Shown: positions 17,105-24,425 of the stretch, piece by piece
How positions within the stretch are numbered: position 1 is the first letter of the stretch
Layout of the letters: every line of letters begins with the position of its first letter
Source: an uncultured Clostridia bacterium
GTDB lineage: Bacteria; Bacillota; Clostridia; Oscillospirales; Ruminococcaceae
NCBI GenBank assembly: GCA_937906945.1
Contig: CALCUE010000012.1
Location: 1 to 24,425 of the forward strand
Direction of reading: 5' to 3'
Length of the DNA stretch: 24,425 bases
The notes under the pieces: model-generated
Seen by the model: the letters and a program-made list of their open reading frames with translations, nothing else
The model's database searches: none
What the model was told of the DNA's origin: nothing
Position numbers and translations under genes: made by a program

Positions 17105-17605
17105 TTATCCTTCTTTCAAAACTTTTGAGAGCAGCGAACCGTGGCTGTAACCGTGGCAGATGGCCGCCGCTAAAGCGTCCGCCGTGTCGTCCGGCTTCGG
17201 AATGGAATCCAGCCGAAGGGTGTCCCGCACCATGATCTGCACCTGCTTCTTTTCCGCCCGACCATAGCCGACCAGCGACTGCTTGATCTGAAGGGGCGTA
17301 TATTCGTAAATGGGGAGCCCCGACTGGATCGCCGCCAGAAGAATGACGCCTCTCGCTTCGGCCACGTCGATGGCGGTCTTCTGGTTGTTGTTGAAATAAA
17401 GCCGCTCGATACTCATACATTCGGGCTTCGTCTCGGCGATGACCTCCATCACCGTGTCGTAAATAAGGCGAAGTCGCTCTTCAAAGGGCGTTCCGGCGGG
17501 GGTATCGACGGCGCCGAATTTCACCGGATAGAACTTGTTTTTGATGAAGTCCACCACGCCCACGCCCACAATGGCGTAGCCGGGGTCGATCCCGAGGATC
17601 CGCAC
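17105..17605 (-). CDS. ruvC: Crossover junction endodeoxyribonuclease RuvC
   Basis: Cuts Holliday junctions symmetrically. 166 residues, full length. The four acidic catalytic positions are present: Asp7 (GIDPG), Glu67 (MSIERLYF), and Asp140 and Asp143 (PDDTADALA). The start is GUG at 17605 with GGAGG 7 nt upstream. It is the first gene of the long minus-strand operon, behind the promoter at 17654-17682. Confidence 0.97.
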   Translation of the reverse strand: MRILGIDPGYAIVGVGVVDFIKNKFYPVKFGAVDTPAGTPFEERLRLIYDTVMEVIAETKPECMSIERLYFNNNQKTAIDVAEARGVILLAAIQSGLPIYEYTPLQIKQSLVGYGRAEKKQVQIMVRDTLRLDSIPKPDDTADALAAAICHGYSHGSLLSKVLKEG

Positions 17606-17653
17606 CGTACCGCCTCCTTCGCAGATTTTTCCATACTAACCCATAATAGAGTT

Positions 17654-17682
17654 ATTATAGCACTTCTTTTTTTCGCTGACAA
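17654..17682 (-). promoter_or_regulatory. Promoter of the ruvCAB-to-ribF operon
   Basis: -35 TTGTCA (17677-17682), a 17-bp spacer and a perfect -10 TATAAT (17654-17659), about 50 bp before ruvC and downstream of the tRNA terminator. No LexA-like palindrome was recognised over it. Confidence 0.85.
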
Positions 17683-17738
17683 TTCTTTTCTTATATAAAT
17701 TTATTTAATTAACAGGAATTTTACAACTTCCGGACAAC

Positions 17739-17771
17739 AAAAAAGCCGATCGCAACGCGATCGGCTTTTTT
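17739..17771 (-). terminator. Terminator of tRNA-Val
   Basis: A 9-bp stem GCCGATCGC/GCGATCGGC with loop AAC (plus strand) is flanked by runs of six A and six T. It directly follows the tRNA 3' end. Confidence 0.92.
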
Positions 17772-17772
17772 A

Positions 17773-17848
17773 TGGTGGACGGTAAGGAACTCGAATCCCT
17801 GACCTTCCGCACGTCAAGCGGAAGCTCTACCAGCTGAGCTAACCGTCC
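17773..17848 (-). tRNA. tRNA-Val (anticodon GAC)
   Basis: A complete 76-nt cloverleaf on the minus strand with CCA encoded. Acceptor stem GGACGGT/ACCGTCC, D arm GCTC/GAGC, anticodon stem TCCGC/GCGGA with loop TTGACGT (anticodon GAC, reads GUC valine codons), T arm AGGGA/TCCTT with one G-T pair, discriminator A. It is transcribed alone from its own promoter. Confidence 0.96.
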
Positions 17849-17867
17849 ATATCCTAGGGCAAGGAGT

Positions 17868-17896
17868 ATTATAGCCTATCCGTTTCCAAAATGCAA
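17868..17896 (-). promoter_or_regulatory. Promoter of tRNA-Val
   Basis: A perfect -10 TATAAT (17868-17873) lies 17 bp after a weaker -35 TTGCAT (17891-17896), ending about 20 bp before the tRNA. Confidence 0.7.
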
Positions 17897-17924
17897 GCCT
17901 TTTTTCAAATTTTTTTGAAATTTT

Positions 17925-18437
17925 TTATTTTTCCTCCGAAAAGCGGAAATCGGAAAAGGAAACTTCCGTCTTTTCCGCCGGAAAAGAGAGGGAAAAAAGC
18001 GAAAGATCCTCCGGCGACAGAACGCCGGAAAAGCCGTCGCCGAAAACGGCGACGCCCTCTTTTGTCCTTTCGGCGGAAAAGCCTTCTCCCGTTTCCAAAA
18101 CCGAAAACGCCGTGCCCAAAAGGCGGAACGGCGCTTCCTTCGGCAGTCTTTCCGTCACGAATTCCTTTTCCATTCCCTCGAAAGTCACCTTCGTTTTCCC
18201 CAAGTCCGATTGAATGCTCAACCCACGCAGTTCCTCCGGCTTTTCCACAAAAACCGTGATGCTCATCCCGTTTTTCGTGACTGTCATCTCCAAGGTGTCC
18301 TCCTCGGTCGTAACCGTCGCCGCCGTGGAAAAGCCGGAGGCGTACTGTTCTCCGATTTTCGCCGTGCTCACGGTGTCTTTCGTCGAGCACGCCGTCAGAA
18401 AGAAAAAGCAGACCAACACCGGCATCCATTTTCGCAT
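17925..18437 (-). CDS. Putative lipoprotein of unknown function
   Basis: 170 residues. The N terminus MRKWMPVLVCFFFLTAC is a lipoprotein signal with lipobox LTAC and acylated Cys17, so the mature protein (about 153 residues) should be anchored to the outer face of the cytoplasmic membrane. The mature part is rich in Thr, Glu, Lys and Phe, with alternating patterns suggesting beta structure; I do not recognise a family. The GGGAGGG ribosome binding site is 8 nt before ATG but lies inside the 3' arm of the strong hairpin at 18440-18491, whose T run touches the start codon. No separate promoter was found between nnrDE and this gene. Confidence 0.8.
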   Translation of the reverse strand: MRKWMPVLVCFFFLTACSTKDTVSTAKIGEQYASGFSTAATVTTEEDTLEMTVTKNGMSITVFVEKPEELRGLSIQSDLGKTKVTFEGMEKEFVTERLPKEAPFRLLGTAFSVLETGEGFSAERTKEGVAVFGDGFSGVLSPEDLSLFSLSFPAEKTEVSFSDFRFSEEK

Positions 18438-18491
18438 AAAAAAGCCCTCCCTTTCCCGTTTTTCAAAAGATACGGGAAAGGGAAGGCTTTT
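18438..18491 (-). terminator. Terminator of nnrDE overlapping the lipoprotein ribosome binding site
   Basis: Arms 18440-18459 and 18472-18491 pair at 19 of 20 positions (one A-C mismatch) around a 12-nt loop. On the minus strand the stem ends in six T (18443-18438) followed at once by the lipoprotein ATG (18437). It has the form of an intrinsic terminator for nnrDE, yet its 3' arm contains GGGAGGG, the only ribosome binding site of the next gene. Confidence 0.85.
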
Positions 18492-18506
18492 ATTCCGTTT
18501 TTTTAC

Positions 18507-20045
<1,539 letters not shown>

Positions 20046-20078
20046 CCCGTTCGCTCCCTTTGCTGATACTATAGCCTT

Positions 20079-20107
20079 ATTATAATCCCTGCCTTTTGGT
20101 TTTTCAA
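20079..20107 (-). promoter_or_regulatory. Promoter of nnrDE
   Basis: -35 TTGAAA (20102-20107), a 17-bp spacer and a perfect -10 TATAAT (20079-20084). It points away from the pheST promoter, with only 12 bp between the two -35 boxes. Confidence 0.8.
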
Positions 20108-20119
20108 TGAAAAAAAGGC

Positions 20120-20148
20120 TTGAAAAAAGGAAAATTATATGGTATGAT
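20120..20148 (+). promoter_or_regulatory. Promoter of the pheST operon
   Basis: -35 TTGAAA (20120-20125), a 17-bp spacer and -10 TATGAT (20143-20148), placed so that transcription starts just before the T-box leader. Confidence 0.8.
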
Positions 20149-20154
20149 TTGTCT

Positions 20155-20421
20155 TGTTCTTAATATAAGAAACGCTTTGACCGGGAGAGTAGGTCCGTTT
20201 CGTTCCGAAAAGAGAGAAAAGGTCGTCGGCTGAAAGCCTTTTCACGGAAGAGGGACTGAAGTTCACCCGTGAGCGGTCCCGCTGAACCGGAAAGTAGGCG
20301 GGAACGGTCGGCCTCGTTAGCGGCTTTCGAGTGCCCGGTTTTCCGGGAAGGCGGGTGGTACCGCGGAGAATTTCTGTTTTTGTGTCTTCGTCCCAATTTG
20401 CGGTGGGGCGGAGATTTTTTT
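20155..20421 (+). promoter_or_regulatory. T-box leader, phenylalanine-specific (UUC specifier)
   Basis: A tRNA-sensing riboswitch that lets transcription proceed when uncharged tRNA-Phe accumulates. The conserved T-box GGGTGGTACCGCGG is at 20353-20366; its TGGT pairs with an ACCA tRNA end. The Stem I base GACCG...CGGTC and the next helix GGTCC/GGGAC enclose an AGTA element on one side and the specifier loop TGAAGTTCACC on the other, where TTC (20262-20264) is the Phe codon followed by A. The competing terminator is CTTCGTCCC/GGGGCGGAG (20386-20413) with seven T to 20421. Codon and downstream genes agree. Confidence 0.95.
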
Positions 20422-20488
20422 ATCCCGAAAAACCGTAAAACAAAAGCCGATCTACCAAAACAAAACTATAAAAATGGAGTTGAAACAA

Positions 20489-21508
20489 ATGAAAGAGCAG
20501 TTAGAGCAGATCCGCCTCGCGGCTAAGGAAGCTCTGGCCAACGCCGACGACGCCAAAGTCCTGGAGGACCTTCGTGTCCGCTACCTCGGCAAAAAGGGCG
20601 AACTGACCAACATCTTAAAACAGATGGGTTCCCTTTCCGCCGAGGAACGTCCGGTCATCGGTCAGCTGGCGAACCAGATCCGCGCCGAGATCGAAAACGA
20701 GATCAAGGAAGCGGACGCCCATATCAAGGCCCACGCCATGGAAAAACAGCTCGCCGCCGAAACGCTCGACGTCACCCTTCCGGGAACGCCCTGTCCCACC
20801 GGCAAGGAGCATCCGCTGAGCCTTGTCCTTAACGAAGTCGAGGACATTTTCACCGGCATGGGCTTTTCCATCGCCCAGGGACCGGAAGTCGAGACCGACT
20901 ATTATAACTTCGAGGCGCTGAACCTTCCGAAGGACCACCCGGCCCGGGATACCCAGGATACCTTCTATATCACCGACAACATCCTGCTCCGGACCCAGAC
21001 CTCGTCCGTCCAGATCCACGTCATGGAGCACCAGGCGCCGCCGATCCGTGTCATCTCCCCCGGTCGTGTCTATCGTTCCGACGCCGTGGACGCCACCCAC
21101 TCCCCGGTCTTCCATCAGATCGAGGGTCTTGTGGTCGATAAAGGCATCACCATGGCCGACCTCAAGGGCACCCTTGAAATTTTCATCAAACGGCTTTACG
21201 GCGAAGATTCCGTCGTCCGTTTCCGTCCGCACCACTTCCCCTTCACCGAGCCTTCCGCCGAAATGGATATCCAGTGCTTCAACTGCCACGGCGAAGGCTG
21301 CCCGGTCTGCAAGGGTGAAGGCTGGATCGAGATCCTCGGCTGCGGCATGGTCCACCCGAAGGTCCTTTCCGGCTGCAACATCGACCCCGAGGAATACAGC
21401 GGCTTCGCCTTCGGCATCGGCCTTGAACGGATCGTCATGAGAAGATATAACATCAACGACCTGCGTCTCCTCTATGAAAACGACCTGCGTTTTCTGGACC
21501 AGTTCTGA
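20489..21508 (+). CDS. pheS: Phenylalanine--tRNA ligase alpha subunit
   Basis: Catalytic subunit of the (alpha-beta)2 enzyme that charges tRNA-Phe. 339 residues from the chosen start. An N-terminal coiled coil (about 1-85) binds tRNA; class II motif 2 is in GRVYRSDAVDATHSPVFHQIEG and motif 3 in GFAFGIGLERIVM. A four-cysteine insert, CFNCHGEGCPVCKGEGW, precedes ILGCGMVHP and may bind zinc. The start ATG 20489 is preferred because GGAG is 9 nt upstream; an earlier ATG at 20474 has no ribosome binding site. Controlled by the Phe T-box. Confidence 0.97.
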   Translation: MKEQLEQIRLAAKEALANADDAKVLEDLRVRYLGKKGELTNILKQMGSLSAEERPVIGQLANQIRAEIENEIKEADAHIKAHAMEKQLAAETLDVTLPGTPCPTGKEHPLSLVLNEVEDIFTGMGFSIAQGPEVETDYYNFEALNLPKDHPARDTQDTFYITDNILLRTQTSSVQIHVMEHQAPPIRVISPGRVYRSDAVDATHSPVFHQIEGLVVDKGITMADLKGTLEIFIKRLYGEDSVVRFRPHHFPFTEPSAEMDIQCFNCHGEGCPVCKGEGWIEILGCGMVHPKVLSGCNIDPEEYSGFAFGIGLERIVMRRYNINDLRLLYENDLRFLDQF

Positions 21509-21519
21509 GGAGGGTTATT

Positions 21520-21843
21520 ATGGCTGCCGCAACCAAAGAAGAAATCGAAAAACTGGCGCTCCAGTTCCAGGTCCGCTGCCTCAATATGCACCGCAAGCTC
21601 TTTTTTGATCTTCAGGAGCGGGATATCTCCCCGGAGATCAAGGACCGCGCGGCGCAGCTGATCCGCTATACCAAAGCGGGCCAGTATGCCGAGGCGAAAA
21701 AAGAGACCGACGACATCGCCTATCTTTTCACCACCCTTTTCAAAATCCACTACCTTGAACCGCCCGTCTATAAAAGCGTTGCTGTGGACGCCGCCGTTCT
21801 TTCCGAAGAGTTCTCCCAAATTCTTGCGGAAAACGAAGAATAA
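21520..21843 (+). CDS. Conserved-looking hypothetical protein between pheS and pheT
   Basis: 107 residues that I do not recognise. It has GGAGG 6 nt before ATG, starts 11 bp after the pheS stop and ends 21 bp before pheT, so it is plainly part of the T-box-controlled operon. The sequence predicts about four helices (roughly 5-32, 38-52, 55-76 and 88-105) with charged, amphipathic character; no signal peptide, membrane segment or cysteine motif. An acidic C terminus (AENEE) is present. It could be a small helical partner of the synthetase or simply a passenger. pheS and pheT are normally adjacent, so its position is unusual. Confidence 0.8.
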   Translation: MAAATKEEIEKLALQFQVRCLNMHRKLFFDLQERDISPEIKDRAAQLIRYTKAGQYAEAKKETDDIAYLFTTLFKIHYLEPPVYKSVAVDAAVLSEEFSQILAENEE

Positions 21844-21864
21844 ACAAGAAGGAAGGATAAATAA

Positions 21865-24246
21865 ATGGATCTTTCACTCAGATGGCTCGCGGATTACGTC
21901 GATACCGGCGTCACGCCGAAACAGTTCTGCGACGCCATGACCATGTCCGGCTCCAAAGTGGAGGGCTATGCCGCCGAAGCCGATTATCTTTCCAACGTGG
22001 TCGTTGGTAAGATTCTTCATATAGAAAAACACCCCGACGCCGACAAGCTCCAGATTTGTCAGCTCGACGTCGGCAAGGACGAGCCGGTCCAGATCGTCAC
22101 CGGCGCCCAGAACGTCTATGAGGGCATGCTCGTTCCCGTCGCTCTCCATAACGCCACCCTTGCCGGCGGCGTAACGATCCAGAACGGCACGCTCCGGGGC
22201 GTTGCCTCCAACGGTATGCTCTGCTCCCTCGGTGAACTGGGTCTCACCGTTCACGATTTCCCCAATTCCATCGAAAACGGCATCATGGAGATCATCGAGG
22301 ACTGCAAGCCCGGCGACGATATCCGCGAAGCTCTCGGCCTCAACGACACGACCGTCGAATTTGAGATCACCTCCAACCGCCCGGACTGCCTTTCCGTCAT
22401 CGGTCTGGCAAGAGAGGCCGCCGCGACCTTCGATAAACCCCTCCATCTTCCGGAGCCGAAGATCGAAAAAGAGACCGGCGACATCCATGACCTCCTTTCC
22501 GTCGAGGTCAGAAACACCGAGCTCTGCCGCCGTTACGTCGCCAGAATGATCAAAAACATCAAGATCGCGCCGTCGCCCCGCTGGATGCGGGAACGGCTTC
22601 GCGCAAGCGGTGTCCGCCCTATCAACAACCTTGTCGATATCACGAACTTCGTCATGCTCGAATATGGCCAGCCGATGCACGCCTTCGACTATAAATACCT
22701 CAAAGGCAGCAAGATCGTCGTAAGAAACGCCGCCGAAGGCGAAACCATCGAAACGCTCGATGGCGTCGAGCGGAAACTCTCCCCCGAAATGCTCGTCATC
22801 TGCGACGAGGAAAAACCCTCCTGCGTCGCCGGCGTCATGGGCGGTCAGAACAGCGGCATCCAGGACGACACCGATACCGTCGTCTTTGAGTCCGCGAGCT
22901 TCAACGGCGCTTCCGTCCGGAAGACCGCCAAAAAGCTCGGCATGCGCACCGAATCCTCCGGCCGTTTCGAAAAAGGCCTCGATTCCCGGATGTGCCTTCC
23001 GGCCATCGAACGGGCCTGCCAGCTCGTTGAACTGCTCGGCGCGGGCGAAGTCGTCGGCGGCGTCATCGATATCGATAACGAAGGCGACGCCCCCTATACC
23101 ATCGAGTTCTGCCCCGACTGGATCAACAAATTCCTCGGCATCAACATCACTTCCGACGAAATGAAGACCATTCTCGGCAAAGTCGGCTATACCTTCGAAG
23201 GGAACACCATCACCGTGCCGTCCTACCGTGCCGGTGACACCCGCCACAAAGCCGACATCGCCGAAGAGGTCGCCCGGTTCTACGGCTACGACGTCATTCC
23301 GAACACCGCCGTCACCGGCGCCGCCCAGGGCGCTCTGACCCTCCGCCAGAAGTTCGAGAAGGACCTCGGCACCCTGCTTCGCGCCAACGGCTGCTATGAA
23401 GTGCAGACCTATTCCTTCATCAGCCCGAAATACTACGACAAGATCAACCGTCCCGAAAACTGCGGTCTCCGTCACAGCGTCGTCATCACGAACCCGCTCG
23501 GCGAGGATACCTCCGTCATGCGCACCACCTGCGTGCCGTCCATGCTCGAGGTCGTCGCCCGGAACTACAACAACCGCAACGTCGCCGGTCGGTTCTACGA
23601 GCTCGGCAACGTCTATCTCCCGAAGGAATCCATCGACGAACTGCCGGACGAGCGCACCGTCGCCGTCGTCGGCACCTACGGCGAAAAAGAGGATTTCTTC
23701 GCTCTCAAAGGCGTTTTGAACGAAATGTTCGATAAGCTCGGCGTCTATGGCGTCGAATATACCGCCGACCGCGAGAACCCGACCTTCCATCCCGGACGCT
23801 GCGCCAAAATCACCATCGGCGACTGTGTGATCGGCACCATCGGCGAAATCGCCCCGGCTGTTCTCGATAACTACGGCATCGGCACGAGAGCCTATGTCGC
23901 CACCGTCGATGTCGCCAACATCTTCGACCGCCGCGTCGTCGAAAAGAGCTATCAGCCCACGCCGAAATTCCCGGCCAGCACTCGTGACCTCGCCATCATC
24001 TGCGACGACGAGATCCCGGCGGCTTCCCTTGAAAAAGCGATCCGTGCCGGCGCCGGCAAGCTCCTCGAAAAGGTCGAGCTTTTCGACGTCTATAAAGGCG
24101 CCTCCATCGCTTCCGGCAAAAAGAGCGTCGCTTATACGATCACCCTTCGCGCCGCCGACCGGACGCTGACCGTCGAGGAATGCGACAAGGCCGTCCAAGA
24201 GGTCCTTCAGGAACTGGAGACCCTCGGCGCCACCCTTCGCGCGTAA
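21865..24246 (+). CDS. pheT: Phenylalanine--tRNA ligase beta subunit
   Basis: Editing and tRNA-binding subunit of the Phe synthetase; 793 residues, full length. Domains in order: EMAP-type OB fold tRNA-binding domain (about 40-150), B3/B4 editing domain (about 205-385), B5 DNA-binding-like domain (about 400-475), the class II core-like region, and a C-terminal ferredoxin-like anticodon-binding domain (from about 700; FPASTRDLAIICDDEI onward). GAAGGA lies shortly before the ATG. It is the last gene of the operon. Confidence 0.97.
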   Translation: MDLSLRWLADYVDTGVTPKQFCDAMTMSGSKVEGYAAEADYLSNVVVGKILHIEKHPDADKLQICQLDVGKDEPVQIVTGAQNVYEGMLVPVALHNATLAGGVTIQNGTLRGVASNGMLCSLGELGLTVHDFPNSIENGIMEIIEDCKPGDDIREALGLNDTTVEFEITSNRPDCLSVIGLAREAAATFDKPLHLPEPKIEKETGDIHDLLSVEVRNTELCRRYVARMIKNIKIAPSPRWMRERLRASGVRPINNLVDITNFVMLEYGQPMHAFDYKYLKGSKIVVRNAAEGETIETLDGVERKLSPEMLVICDEEKPSCVAGVMGGQNSGIQDDTDTVVFESASFNGASVRKTAKKLGMRTESSGRFEKGLDSRMCLPAIERACQLVELLGAGEVVGGVIDIDNEGDAPYTIEFCPDWINKFLGINITSDEMKTILGKVGYTFEGNTITVPSYRAGDTRHKADIAEEVARFYGYDVIPNTAVTGAAQGALTLRQKFEKDLGTLLRANGCYEVQTYSFISPKYYDKINRPENCGLRHSVVITNPLGEDTSVMRTTCVPSMLEVVARNYNNRNVAGRFYELGNVYLPKESIDELPDERTVAVVGTYGEKEDFFALKGVLNEMFDKLGVYGVEYTADRENPTFHPGRCAKITIGDCVIGTIGEIAPAVLDNYGIGTRAYVATVDVANIFDRRVVEKSYQPTPKFPASTRDLAIICDDEIPAASLEKAIRAGAGKLLEKVELFDVYKGASIASGKKSVAYTITLRAADRTLTVEECDKAVQEVLQELETLGATLRA

Positions 24247-24250
24247 AACC

Positions 24251-24277
24251 AAAAGCCCCCGCTTTGGGGGCTTTTTT
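24251..24277 (+). terminator. Terminator of the pheST operon
   Basis: A 6-bp stem GCCCCC/GGGGGC with flanking A/T pairs and a 5-nt loop, followed by six T, 4 bp after the pheT stop codon. Confidence 0.93.
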
Positions 24278-24425
24278 GAAAGTCTCTCCCCGTGGGCTTT
24301 ATCCGTAAGGGTCGTTTTCTTCCGCCCGGTGCGAAGCACCGCCAAAGAAATGGGGGTACATTCTGCTTTACGCCCCTCGTCAGAGGAAGCGCGAAGCGCT
24401 CGGCGCGGTAGTGAATGACCGTCCG
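24278..24425. other. Non-coding end of window with small GAA-loop hairpins
   Basis: No open frame here has a ribosome binding site. Two perfect hairpins with GAA loops are seen: CGGTGC-GAA-GCACCG (24327-24341) and AGCGC-GAA-GCGCT (24388-24400). They resemble GCCAC-GAA-GTGGC at 33-45 in style, so this may be the edge of another mosaic repeat cut by the window end. Confidence 0.4.

Overview
The window reads as chromosomal DNA of a moderately GC-rich Gram-positive bacterium of the Firmicutes, most likely class Clostridia (Oscillospiraceae/Ruminococcaceae-like). This rests on a T-box leader in front of pheST, an ECF transporter module, strong GGAGG ribosome binding sites with several UUG starts, and short palindrome-rich intergenic repeats of a kind I recall from this group. 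No rRNA, transposase, phage gene, CRISPR array or plasmid function is visible. Almost everything is conserved housekeeping sequence; the points of interest lie in small genes, leaders and intergenic DNA.

Layout. 1-350: a mosaic of small palindromes (repeat element). 388-1955: promoter, C69 dipeptidase and a terminator shared with the convergent cysS (1966-3363, minus). 3435-3626: a second copy of the repeat mosaic, inverted relative to the first. 3640-4162: two unrecognised six-cysteine mini-proteins (minus) behind a terminator-like hairpin. 4230-4510: AT-rich DNA with no recognised content. 4510-5281: a YczE-type membrane protein with its promoter and terminator (minus). 5323-8131: rpsO and pnp (minus), with a good promoter, a structured rpsO leader and a long hairpin in the pnp leader. 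8152-17682: one long minus-strand gene train, ruvC-ruvA-ruvB-glmM-methyltransferase-GNAT-ecfA1-ecfA2-ecfT-truA-ribF, mostly with overlapping or nearly abutting genes, behind a clear promoter. 17739-17896: tRNA-Val(GAC) with its own promoter and terminator. 17925-20107: nnrDE followed by a lipoprotein gene whose ribosome binding site lies inside the nnrDE terminator hairpin. 20120-24277: divergent pheST operon (Phe T-box, pheS, an unknown 107-codon gene, pheT, terminator). 24278-24425: non-coding, with small GAA-loop hairpins.

How the genes work together. RuvABC resolves Holliday junctions. GlmM makes glucosamine-1-phosphate for the cell wall. EcfA1/A2/T is the shared energising module for vitamin uptake, and RibF converts riboflavin, a common ECF substrate, to FMN and FAD. 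TruA, RpsO and PNPase act on tRNA, ribosomes and mRNA decay. CysS and PheST charge tRNAs, and NnrDE repairs damaged NAD(P)H. I see no complete new defence or metabolic system. The best leads for something undescribed are the cysteine-rich gene pair, the gene inserted between pheS and pheT, and the terminator/ribosome-binding-site overlap at the lipoprotein gene.
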